In this document: positions 47,777 to 55,630 of the stretch, piece after piece
Position numbering within the stretch: position 1 is the stretch's first letter
How the letters are laid out: each line of letters starts with the position of its first letter
Assembly: GCA_045106765.1 (NCBI GenBank)
Contig: JBGCFD010000045.1
Location: 31,530 to 95,529, forward strand
Origin: CAJQQY01 sp045106765
GTDB taxonomy: Bacteria; Bacteroidota; Bacteroidia; Chitinophagales; Saprospiraceae
Direction of reading: 5' to 3'
DNA length: 64,000 nt
The notes under the pieces: generated by a model
What the model was told of the DNA's origin: nothing
The model's input: only the letters and a program-made list of their open reading frames with translations
Database searches by the model: none
Made by a program: the position numbers and the translations under genes

Positions 47777-47993
47777 TTTAATCTAAAGAATTCCCCGATG
47801 CTTGCATCGGGTGCAACAGCAGCAATGATATCTCATAAGTAAAAAATCCCTCCACGACCAATTTTTTTTCACCATATAGGCACATAGATAACATAGGTAA
47901 AATTCTATGTTTTCTATGTGGTGAAATTCTATATTGATATCTATGAAACTGTTTTTTTGATTCTCCGTCAGCTTTCTGCCGAGTAGTTCAATA
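47777..47993. repeat. Dispersed intergenic repeat, copy E (full length)
   Basis: Begins 8 bp after the lectin-CAP stop and matches copy A along its length: CCCGATGCTTGCATCGGG hairpin, ACCATATAGGCACATAGATA hairpin (partly degraded: the right arm lost GTGCCTAT), and the terminal CTCCGTCAGC…GCCGAG hairpin. Confidence 0.8.
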
Positions 47994-47997
47994 AATG

Positions 47998-48035
47998 ATC
48001 TCGAATCTTCTAATGAAAGATTCGAGATTTTTTTT
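47998..48035 (+). terminator. Rho-independent terminator
   Basis: ATCTCGAATCTT pairs with AAGATTCGAGAT, followed by eight T's. Downstream of the lectin-CAP gene and repeat copy E. Confidence 0.8.
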
Positions 48036-48120
48036 AATAAATTGATTATCTATATTTACTTTCTTTGAGAAAATAACATAAGGTAGAAACGAATAATTTT
48101 TTAATCAAAATAAAAAAAAG

Positions 48121-48399
48121 ATGGCAGCATTTATCGGATTCGGAGGACCTTTAATTTTTATCCTCCTCTTTGTTTTAATCAATCAAAAATATTTAACAGT
48201 TACTTCGGGAATTATATATTCCATTCTTATTTTTGTTTTGTCGATAGGAACAGGAATTGGTTTGACTATTATGTTTGGAGTGGGATCAATTTTTTCAGGA
48301 TTGGTTGCGCCGGTTTTTTATACAACGTTGTTCTCGTTTATTGTCCGTGGAATGAAACCAAAGGAAGAACCAAATTGGAAACGTCGTGATAGAATGTAG
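48121..48399 (+). CDS. Small membrane protein with three helices
   Basis: 92 residues: hydrophobic segments at about 9-25, 30-52 and 55-75, then a charged tail (MKPKEEPNWKRRDRM) probably in the cytoplasm. No family recognised. Isolated gene between terminators. Confidence 0.55.
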   Translation: MAAFIGFGGPLIFILLFVLINQKYLTVTSGIIYSILIFVLSIGTGIGLTIMFGVGSIFSGLVAPVFYTTLFSFIVRGMKPKEEPNWKRRDRM

Positions 48400-48431
48400 C
48401 AATAAATGTTATAAGTATTTTTATAAAAAAA

Positions 48432-48464
48432 CATCCCAAATTTTCAATTTGAAAATTTGGGATG
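48432..48464. terminator. Bidirectional terminator palindrome
   Basis: Perfect 16-bp arms (CATCCCAAATTTTCAA and its complement) between convergent stop codons, with A-rich left and T-rich right flanks. Confidence 0.8.
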
Positions 48465-48499
48465 AATCATTTTTTCCTAACAAAGAATAATTAAAATTC

Positions 48500-50080
48500 C
48501 TATCGAATAATATCCACCGCCAATTTATATTTAGGATCTTCCACTACATTCACATCAATAATTGCATCTGCATTTTTGAGCAATGCACGGCAATCTTTAC
48601 TCAAGTGTTGAAGGTGTATTTTTTTTCCAACCTTATGATATCGTTCGGTTATTTTATTTAATGCTTCGATGGCAGACATATCTACTACTCGACTTTCTGC
48701 AAAATCAATAATCACTTCGTCAGGATCATTTAACACATCAAATTTTTCATTAAAAACAGATACAGATCCAAAAAATAATGGCCCGTAAATTTCATAATGC
48801 TTAATACCATTTTCATCAATTCTTTTTCTTGCACGAATTCTTTTAGCATTATCCCAAGCAAAAACTAATGCTGCGATAATCACTCCGACAATAACTGCCA
48901 ATGCTAAATTATGTAAAACCGCAGTCACCAAAGTCACCAACACCATCACAAAAATATCAGACTTCGGCATCTTATTAAAGGTTCTCAGACTTGCCCATTC
49001 AAATGTTCCAATGGCAACCATAAACATTAAACCAACCAAGGCAGCCATCGGTAATTTTTCAATTAAATCAGAACCAAACATAATAAACACGAGTAGCATT
49101 ATTGCTGCTGTAATTCCAGACAGCCTTGCTCTCGCTCCAGAGGAAGTATTAATCAAACTTTGTCCAATCATAGCACAGCCACCCATTCCTGATAAAAAAC
49201 CACTCAAGATATTTGCTGTTCCTTGTGCTACACATTCTTTGTTACCTCTACCACGTGTTCCTGTAATTTCATCAATAATGTTCAAGGTTAATAAACTTTC
49301 AATCAAACCAACAACCGCTACAATTACTGCATAAGGTAAAATCAAACGAAAAGTTTCCAGCGTCAATGGAATATTAGGAATAGTCAATGGCGGGAATCCA
49401 CCTTTTATAGTTTGGCCTTCTCGCATTGTGTCCGCAACCGTTAGCGTATCAATACCAAAGCCGATTACAATACCAGAAATAACAACAATTGCCACTAAGG
49501 AAGATGGGATTGCTTTGGTTAATTTTGGTAGCCCCCAAATAATCACCATAGTGAGTAAAGTAAGCCCCAACATAACTAGAAACGGAGTAGTTTCTAATAA
49601 ACTTTCTGTTCCTTTTTGATAAAAATTAGGGAACTGTGCCATAAATATGATGATAGCAAGACCGTTTACAAATCCAAACATTACAGGATGTGGTACTAAT
49701 CTGATGAATTTTCCCAACCGTAATAATCCTGCAGAAATCTGAAGTACTCCAGCTATAATTACGGTGGCAAAAACATAATGTAAAATAGCATCAGGCGTAA
49801 TCCCTGGAAAAGCAGTTTTTAATTCTAGAATTAATCCAACAAAAATAACAGCAACTGCTCCAGTTGCTCCAGAAATCATTCCAGGACGACCTCCAAAAAT
49901 GGATGTGATTAGTGCTAAAATAAACGCTGCATACAATCCAGTTAAAGGAGAAAAGCCAGGGATAAGAGCAAATGCAACAGCCTCAGGAATCAAGGCAAGT
50001 GCTACCGTTAATCCAGATAAAATTTCTGTTTTATAGTTTACTTCTTGTGAAAAATCGAATAGATTAAAATACTTTTTCAT
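48500..50080 (-). CDS. SulP-family anion transporter with STAS domain
   Basis: 526 residues. N-terminal transport core with about 12-14 hydrophobic segments, including ALIPEAVAFALIPGFSPLTG (the conserved SulP TM1 region) and GGRPGMISGATGAVAVIF (TM3 substrate-site Gly/Ser). Further motifs GNKECVAQGTANILSGFLSGMGGCAMIGQS and ARARLSGI. C-terminal STAS domain from about 430 (VIIDFAESRVVDMSAIEALN). SulP carriers import sulfate, bicarbonate or dicarboxylates; the substrate cannot be fixed by reading. Confidence 0.93.
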   Translation of the reverse strand: MKKYFNLFDFSQEVNYKTEILSGLTVALALIPEAVAFALIPGFSPLTGLYAAFILALITSIFGGRPGMISGATGAVAVIFVGLILELKTAFPGITPDAILHYVFATVIIAGVLQISAGLLRLGKFIRLVPHPVMFGFVNGLAIIIFMAQFPNFYQKGTESLLETTPFLVMLGLTLLTMVIIWGLPKLTKAIPSSLVAIVVISGIVIGFGIDTLTVADTMREGQTIKGGFPPLTIPNIPLTLETFRLILPYAVIVAVVGLIESLLTLNIIDEITGTRGRGNKECVAQGTANILSGFLSGMGGCAMIGQSLINTSSGARARLSGITAAIMLLVFIMFGSDLIEKLPMAALVGLMFMVAIGTFEWASLRTFNKMPKSDIFVMVLVTLVTAVLHNLALAVIVGVIIAALVFAWDNAKRIRARKRIDENGIKHYEIYGPLFFGSVSVFNEKFDVLNDPDEVIIDFAESRVVDMSAIEALNKITERYHKVGKKIHLQHLSKDCRALLKNADAIIDVNVVEDPKYKLAVDIIR

Positions 50081-50469
50081 AAAATACTTTCATTTAGAAG
50101 CAATAGTCTTTTTTAACTAACTTCTTAGTTTATTAATTACGATGAAATAGAAATATAGTTTTGGAGAACAACAATACTATCTTGTAAAAGCATTGTTAGG
50201 CAAGTTGTTTGTAATATTTTGTTTCTCTTAAAAGGGCGCAAAAATAAACTATTTTTTGACAAAATGTAGGATTAGATTCTGTTTTTGGAGGATATTATAA
50301 CAGGTTAATATTTTGTTGAAGTGATTGTTGGAGGTGGTATTTGGAATAATAGATTGTTTGTTCTTTAATGTTGATATTATATTTTGAATATGCAACTGAG
50401 TTCGTTTTTATTATTTGCTGAAAGCCTTCTTTATTAGAGAATGTTTTTATTTTTGCCAAAAAATAAATC
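50081..50469. other. Gene-free divergent spacer (389 bp)
   Basis: Divergent region between the SulP and DUF1697 genes. A TATTTTTG -7 element at 50448-50455 is the only recognisable signal; the rest is AT-rich without clear structure. Confidence 0.45.
50448..50455 (+). promoter_or_regulatory. Bacteroidota-type -7 element (TATTTTTG)
   Basis: TATTTTTG matches TAnnTTTG, 14 bp before the DUF1697 ATG. Implies a very short leader; -33 box not obvious. Confidence 0.4.
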
Positions 50470-51015
50470 ATGACAAAATATATCTCCATTCTCAGAGGAA
50501 TTAACGTCGGCGGAAAACGAAAAATCCTCATGGCAGATTTAAAAGAATTATATAAATCTTTAGGTTTCGAAAATATTATCACTTATATCCAAAGTGGAAA
50601 TGTCATTTTCGAATCAAAAAAGAAAAATAATAACAACGTATTTACAAGAAAAATAAAAGAGGCAATTTTTGAAAAATATGGATTTGATGTTCCTGTAATT
50701 ATTCGAAGTGTGAAAGAGATAAAAAGTATTGTAAAAAATCATCCTTTTGAAAAAAAGGAAGGTTGTCAAATTGAAAATTTATGTCTCACCTTTTTAAGTG
50801 AAATTCCAACTGCGGAGAATTTAGAAAAAATAAATACCTACGATTACGCTCCTGACTTATTTCAAATCATCGAAGACAATGCCTTCATTTTTATCCAAGG
50901 AAAATACCATCAATCAAAATTGACTAATAATTTTTTTGAGAAAAAACTGAAAGTTTCCGCAACGACTAGAAATTGGAAAACGGTGAATAAATTATTAGAA
51001 TTATCAATAGCATGA
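50470..51015 (+). CDS. DUF1697 family protein
   Basis: 181 residues, usual length. Characteristic start KYISILRGINVGGKRKILMA, then ELYKSLGFENIITYIQSGNV and FE, and the end KLKVSATTRNWKTVNKLLEL. The family has a ferredoxin-like fold and no assigned function. Its stop overlaps the next start (ATGA), so it is translationally coupled to the leucine-rich repeat gene. A second copy of its last ~25 codons occurs after that gene (52592-52667). Confidence 0.92.
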   Translation: MTKYISILRGINVGGKRKILMADLKELYKSLGFENIITYIQSGNVIFESKKKNNNNVFTRKIKEAIFEKYGFDVPVIIRSVKEIKSIVKNHPFEKKEGCQIENLCLTFLSEIPTAENLEKINTYDYAPDLFQIIEDNAFIFIQGKYHQSKLTNNFFEKKLKVSATTRNWKTVNKLLELSIA

Positions 51016-52601
51016 TTAATAAAGAAAAAATATTTTTGCTCCTCGTTTTAGGAAGTTTATTTTTTAATAATGCAGTTGCACAAAAAACCTCGTTTAATAA
51101 TTTAGAAGAAGCAATGATAGAACCATTGCAGGTGAAGCTGTTAAGTCTAGTCAGAAAAGATCTAAAAGCATTTCCAGTAGAGATTTTTCAAATGAAGAAT
51201 TTAAAAGAACTATATTTATCGTATAATCAAATAGAATCATTGCCAGATTCTATTTTTGTTTTGGAAAAGTTGATTAAAATTCATGTGGATAATAATTCTC
51301 TGTATGTATTACCTGAGTCATTGAATAAAATGAAGCGATTGGTTGAATTTGAATTTCATCATAATCCTTTAGAAAAATTACCTGAAAATATTAGTAATTG
51401 GAGAACTCACACATTACATATTCACCATACGAATATCACCACTATTCCAACACAAATCAAAGAGATTTCACAACTTACTTACTTGTCTATAATGGATACA
51501 AAAATGGATACACTTCCTCAAGTAGTTTTTGAGATAAAGCAATTAATTAACTTGGTGATTGGAAATTCTAAGATTAAAAAATTGCCTAAAAAAATAGGAG
51601 GATTGAGTGGGTTAATGTCCATAGAGTTAAATAATCTTTTGATCAAAGAATTACCAGAAGACATTGGTACATTGACAAAATTGCGCTATGTCATTTTGGA
51701 AGATATTCCTATTAAGCGTATTCCTGAGAGTATTGGGGAATGTGTAGAAATTATTAAATTGACTATTCAAGAGACTGAAATAACAGAAATCCCTCCTTCG
51801 TTTTGCAAGTTTTCAAAAATGACAGATGGATATTTTCGTAACAATAAAATAGCAACTTTGCCTGATAGCATTCATCAAATGGAACAGTTGAAGTTTTTGT
51901 ATTTTGATGAAAATAAGATTCAAAGTTTACCTCGCCAATTTTGTTTTTTACCTAATCTCGAAATAGCTAATTTTAATAAAAATCCTTTGCAAGAGTTACC
52001 TGACGAAATTGGGAATTTAAGCAAGTTGACCATTTTGGGAACTTTGGAAACTGAACTTAAAACGTTTCCTCCATCTATTGGGCAGCTTAAAAAACTATTC
52101 GTATTATTTATTAATAACCCATCATTTGAATATTTACCAGAAGAAATTGGAGGATGTGAAAGTCTCAAAAAAATAACTATTCATAATAGTAAAATTGAAA
52201 CTATCCCAAATACAATTGGACATCTAAAATCTTTGACCACTTTGAATATTTATAAAACCAAGTTGAAATCTTTGCCTGAAGCGATTGGTGGTTTAGAAAA
52301 TTTAACGTCTCTTAGAGTAGCTCATTCCAACTTAAAAATAATCCCAGCTTCGATTGGAAAATTGAAAAAATTAGAGAGAATTGATTTTGCTCAAAATAAA
52401 ATAAAAAAAATCCCAGATGCTCTTACCGAATGTGAATCCTTACGATTTTTGGGTTTACCTAAAAACCAAATTTCAGAAATCCCATTATCCTTAGTTCAAC
52501 TAAAAAAATTAAAAGAGTTTTATATTTATGGAAACATTGCTACCCAAATTCCAAATGAAATAAGAAATGCTATATTAGAAAATAAAAATAGAAGAAATTA
52601 A
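51012..52601 (+). CDS. Secreted leucine-rich repeat protein
   Basis: 529 residues, signal peptide to about residue 23 (NNAVAQ). About 20 tandem LRRs of 22-23 residues from residue 50 to 515, with the consensus LPxxIxxLxxLxxLxLxxNxI, close to plant/leptospiral 'LPxxI' repeats. No T9SS tail, no anchor. Starts inside the DUF1697 stop codon (4-bp overlap). The last codons abut a DUF1697 tail fragment, so the gene lies between two DUF1697 3' ends. Likely a protein-binding surface or periplasmic protein. Confidence 0.85.
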   Translation: MINKEKIFLLLVLGSLFFNNAVAQKTSFNNLEEAMIEPLQVKLLSLVRKDLKAFPVEIFQMKNLKELYLSYNQIESLPDSIFVLEKLIKIHVDNNSLYVLPESLNKMKRLVEFEFHHNPLEKLPENISNWRTHTLHIHHTNITTIPTQIKEISQLTYLSIMDTKMDTLPQVVFEIKQLINLVIGNSKIKKLPKKIGGLSGLMSIELNNLLIKELPEDIGTLTKLRYVILEDIPIKRIPESIGECVEIIKLTIQETEITEIPPSFCKFSKMTDGYFRNNKIATLPDSIHQMEQLKFLYFDENKIQSLPRQFCFLPNLEIANFNKNPLQELPDEIGNLSKLTILGTLETELKTFPPSIGQLKKLFVLFINNPSFEYLPEEIGGCESLKKITIHNSKIETIPNTIGHLKSLTTLNIYKTKLKSLPEAIGGLENLTSLRVAHSNLKIIPASIGKLKKLERIDFAQNKIKKIPDALTECESLRFLGLPKNQISEIPLSLVQLKKLKEFYIYGNIATQIPNEIRNAILENKNRRN

Positions 52602-52667
52602 AAGTATCAGCGAAGATGAGGAATTGGAACACGGTGAATAGATTATTGGATTTGTCAACGAATTAAA
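52592..52667 (+). pseudogene. Orphan 3' end of a second DUF1697 gene
   Basis: Reading from 52592 gives KKLKVSAKMRNWNTVNRLLD then LSTN and a stop, against KKLKVSATTRNWKTVNKLLE in the intact gene. DNA similarity is roughly three quarters by eye, so it is not a recent duplicate. It starts within the last codons of the leucine-rich gene, in another frame, and has no start of its own. Confidence 0.8.
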
Positions 52668-52934
52668 AGACACGCTAAATCAAAATTAGGTTGAACATTT
52701 TATTATGATGTTTTTTGGGAAACAAGTTCCACGATATTGCTTTGAACAGGGAATAAGAATATTATATAATAATGCCGTTTTGTTGTTACAAATGTAAAAT
52801 ATATATTATATTTGTTATTATCTACTATTTTTATAAAATTTACTACCCATCTAAATTTCACAAAAGAAAAGACTTACTCTTTCGATAGAATACTTTTTAT
52901 CAATAATATTTTTTTAATATTAAACCCCAAGATT

Positions 52935-53297
52935 ATGTCCCAGATTATCAAACTTCATGCTTATTCTCTAAGTCCGGATAATTCACCTATTATTGTTTCT
53001 ATTACGGTCGGAAATCTTCAGCGAGGTACGACAGATTTATTTTTAGATGGAGTCAAATTAAACAGCAAATCAATTGTAGACTCTTTTTCGGATAAAAAAA
53101 TTGGTTTGAGTGATGCCTTGAAAGGAAAACAATTGACGATCAGTACTACCATTTTTGATATCAACAAAAATGGTAATGAAGTATCTTATCGATATAAAAT
53201 AAAAGGTGGAACGAAAGTTTTGAATCCAGCTGGTTCCAAAGTAACCGTGACAGAAGGAGGTGTTGCTCATTTTTTTATCAGAGTATTTTTAGTATAG
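52935..53297 (+). CDS. Hypothetical small beta-rich protein (possible envelope-unit gene 1)
   Basis: 120 residues from ATG 52935 (MSQIIKLHAYSLSPDNSP); a longer frame back to 52812 is AT-rich leader. No signal peptide. Alternating hydrophobic pattern (IIVSITVGNL, LTISTTIFDI, GGVAHFFIRVFLV) predicts a beta-sandwich. No family recognised. First of three same-strand genes of unknown function spaced 112 and 162 bp apart. Confidence 0.55.
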   Translation: MSQIIKLHAYSLSPDNSPIIVSITVGNLQRGTTDLFLDGVKLNSKSIVDSFSDKKIGLSDALKGKQLTISTTIFDINKNGNEVSYRYKIKGGTKVLNPAGSKVTVTEGGVAHFFIRVFLV

Positions 53298-53409
53298 GAC
53301 TTGTTGGTTTTTGATTGAAAATTAAATTACCAACCAACTCTTAATTTGTTCTAAAATCTAAGTTTTACTCTTTTCATATTTTTTTTAATAATTTCAAAAA
53401 ACCAAATTT

Positions 53410-54636
53410 ATGTTACGATATACACTTTTGGTCTCCTTACTATTAGGCATCCTTAATTTAGTATATAGTCAATCCACTCCAATCGATACGACTGACTTAA
53501 CCCTGAAATCTTTAGGCGTTCCCACAGCTCCCGCATTTTCAATGCTAGGGATTGAACCTAGCTCGATCGAAAAACCAAAAGATGTAAAAGACTTTGTTGT
53601 TTCTATAGCAAATGCTAGCCAAACCTTAACCGTACTCCCAAACAGTTTTGCTATGGAAATAGCACCAGCTAAAATTTTAAGTCAAAAAAATATTGATTTT
53701 TCTACCTATTTATCAAATGATAATATAGTCAATAATATCTTTCAAACGTTTACTATTTCAATAGGAACCAATACAATAGATAGTGTTTCTAATATTTCTC
53801 CAATTACCACAAAACTTGGAATTGCTGCTAAGTTTTCAATATTGAGAGGCAAAATAAAAGGTGAAACGAGAGAGAACTTAAATGACATAGATTCCCTTTT
53901 GGGTGTTTTGAATGCAACTAGTTATAAAAATGTAAATGATTTTCTCAATTCCAATTCAGCATATAATGCAGTTAAAACACAACTTCAGAATGGGGAAGGT
54001 GATCTCAATGCTCGGCTTAATTTTTTGGGTGATAGTTTGACTAATGCTTTCAATGCAAATGAAGCTAATAATCTAGAGTATAATTCCCTAAGAACCAAAG
54101 CCGAAAATCTTGTCATTGAAAGAGTAGGATTTAAGTTGGATGCTGCATTTGGTATCGTTTACGACTTTCCTTTTCAGGAGGTTGATTCTATGTCATTGGG
54201 AAGAGTAGGAGGCTGGTTGACAGGAGGTTGGAATATAAAAGGCAAAGGTAAGAATCCACCAACATGGAGTATTTTAGGATCTGCTCGAGTACTTAACAAT
54301 ATTAATCAAGTGTTCCTTGCGGAAGACGGAACTCAAACAACGATAGATGATTTAAACTTTGACTTAGGTGGGAAAGTGGAATTTGCAAAAGGGAATAAAT
54401 TGGCGATTTCTTTGGAAGGCCTATATCGATTTACATCTGAAGACGATAATAAAGGTCACAATTATAAAGTAGCATTTAACGGAAATTACCAACTTACTTC
54501 TGATTATCAAGTGTCTCTGACTTTTGGAAGAAACTTTAATGGAACAATTTCCAAGGGAGGAAATCTATTGGCAGCCATTCATCTTTTTGGTGCATTCGGA
54601 AATAGAAAAATTAATACTTCTATTCCAAAAACATAG
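53410..54636 (+). CDS. Predicted outer-membrane/periplasmic protein of unknown function (unit gene 2)
   Basis: 408 residues with a signal peptide (to about residue 20, LVYSQ). Near the mature N-terminus: VPTAPAFSMLGIEPSSIEKP and later FAMEIAPAKIL, a pattern I associate with uncharacterised proteins in diverse bacteria. Central helical region (about 150-230), then alternating amphipathic strands to the end (VEFAKGNKLAISLEGLYRF, YQVSLTFGRNF), consistent with a small beta-barrel. Family name not known. The neighbouring inner-membrane protein suggests an envelope-spanning unit, by inference. Confidence 0.6.
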   Translation: MLRYTLLVSLLLGILNLVYSQSTPIDTTDLTLKSLGVPTAPAFSMLGIEPSSIEKPKDVKDFVVSIANASQTLTVLPNSFAMEIAPAKILSQKNIDFSTYLSNDNIVNNIFQTFTISIGTNTIDSVSNISPITTKLGIAAKFSILRGKIKGETRENLNDIDSLLGVLNATSYKNVNDFLNSNSAYNAVKTQLQNGEGDLNARLNFLGDSLTNAFNANEANNLEYNSLRTKAENLVIERVGFKLDAAFGIVYDFPFQEVDSMSLGRVGGWLTGGWNIKGKGKNPPTWSILGSARVLNNINQVFLAEDGTQTTIDDLNFDLGGKVEFAKGNKLAISLEGLYRFTSEDDNKGHNYKVAFNGNYQLTSDYQVSLTFGRNFNGTISKGGNLLAAIHLFGAFGNRKINTSIPKT

Positions 54637-54798
54637 GTACTATAATGGAATATTTTCTATTGAAAATTCCCCATCGAGATTTACAGTTTATTCCTGACGT
54701 TGCATTAAAGTAGATAATTAATTTTATCCTTAATACAAATTTTGATTATCTGCTTATTTCAAAACAAAACATTTTCATAACCAATTAAAAATTACAAA

Positions 54799-55425
54799 AT
54801 GGAACCAAATGCTCTTCGATGGATAACCGTCGCGATTCTAAGTCTTTTACTAAGTTATTTTTTGATCAGAATTTTTAACCCAAAAAGTACTTTTAATTCA
54901 GCCATTCGGAATACTGGAGAAAATAGTAGATATAGTCTTGCTAAATCACAATTGCTTTGGTGGACAGTAATTATTACAGTTTGCTTTGCAATCTCATTTG
55001 CTGAAAAAGGAGTAATCGAAAATGTATTAAATACTAGTTGCCTTACATTATTAGGAATCAGTTTGGGGACTACTACAGCAGGAAAAGTAATTGATAATAC
55101 TGAGGAAGCAAATCCTCAAATTCTTCGGCATCAAGTCTGTGAACCAAAAACTAGTTTTTGGATGGATATTCTTTCAGACCATGATGGAGTTAGTTTGCAT
55201 CGTTTTCAGTCTTTGATTTTTAATGTGTTATTTGGAATTGTTTTTATTGTTCAATTTTTTGAGGTGAATTTGGAAAAAGGAAATCTTCCTGAATTTGATA
55301 GTACAACACTTGGGTTGATAGGATTAAGCTCAGGCGGATTTGTAGCATTGAAATTTAATGAAAATACAACTAAACAAAATTCCCAAGTTGCACAGCAACC
55401 TCCACAGCCTGCAAAGCAGGAGTAA
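54799..55425 (+). CDS. Integral membrane protein with internally duplicated hairpins (unit gene 3)
   Basis: 208 residues. A first TM at 7-25, then two related halves: 46-98 (SLAKSQLLWWT…LTLLGISLGTTTAGKVID) and 132-188 (SLHRFQSLIFN…LGLIGLSSGGFVALKFNE). Each is S-L-x-(K/R)-x-Q-(L/S) followed by two hydrophobic segments and a small-residue LGxxxGxx turn. The C-terminus is a Gln/Pro-rich tail (QVAQQPPQPAKQE). No known family named; function unknown. Confidence 0.6.
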   Translation: MEPNALRWITVAILSLLLSYFLIRIFNPKSTFNSAIRNTGENSRYSLAKSQLLWWTVIITVCFAISFAEKGVIENVLNTSCLTLLGISLGTTTAGKVIDNTEEANPQILRHQVCEPKTSFWMDILSDHDGVSLHRFQSLIFNVLFGIVFIVQFFEVNLEKGNLPEFDSTTLGLIGLSSGGFVALKFNENTTKQNSQVAQQPPQPAKQE

Positions 55426-55544
55426 AGTTTTTATTTGTTAGATTGAGTTATTTCAAAATAGTCTAATGGCTAAATAGAATAATTTAAAACCAAAAAATAA
55501 TTAAAATTAAATATCTTAAATTATTAAAATTATCAACAACTGAA

Positions 55545-55590
55545 AAATAAAAAAAGTACTAGACCAAAATTAGGTCTAGTACTTTCAAAA
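55545..55590 (-). terminator. Terminator for the minus-strand T9SS gene
   Basis: AAAGTACTAGACC pairs with GGTCTAGTACTTT; on the minus strand the stem is followed by TTTTTTTATTTTTC. About 40 bp after the stop of the 623-residue gene. Confidence 0.8.
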
Positions 55591-55630
55591 CTGTTCCATT
55601 TAATTAAGTCTTTTATTTGTCAAAGAACCT

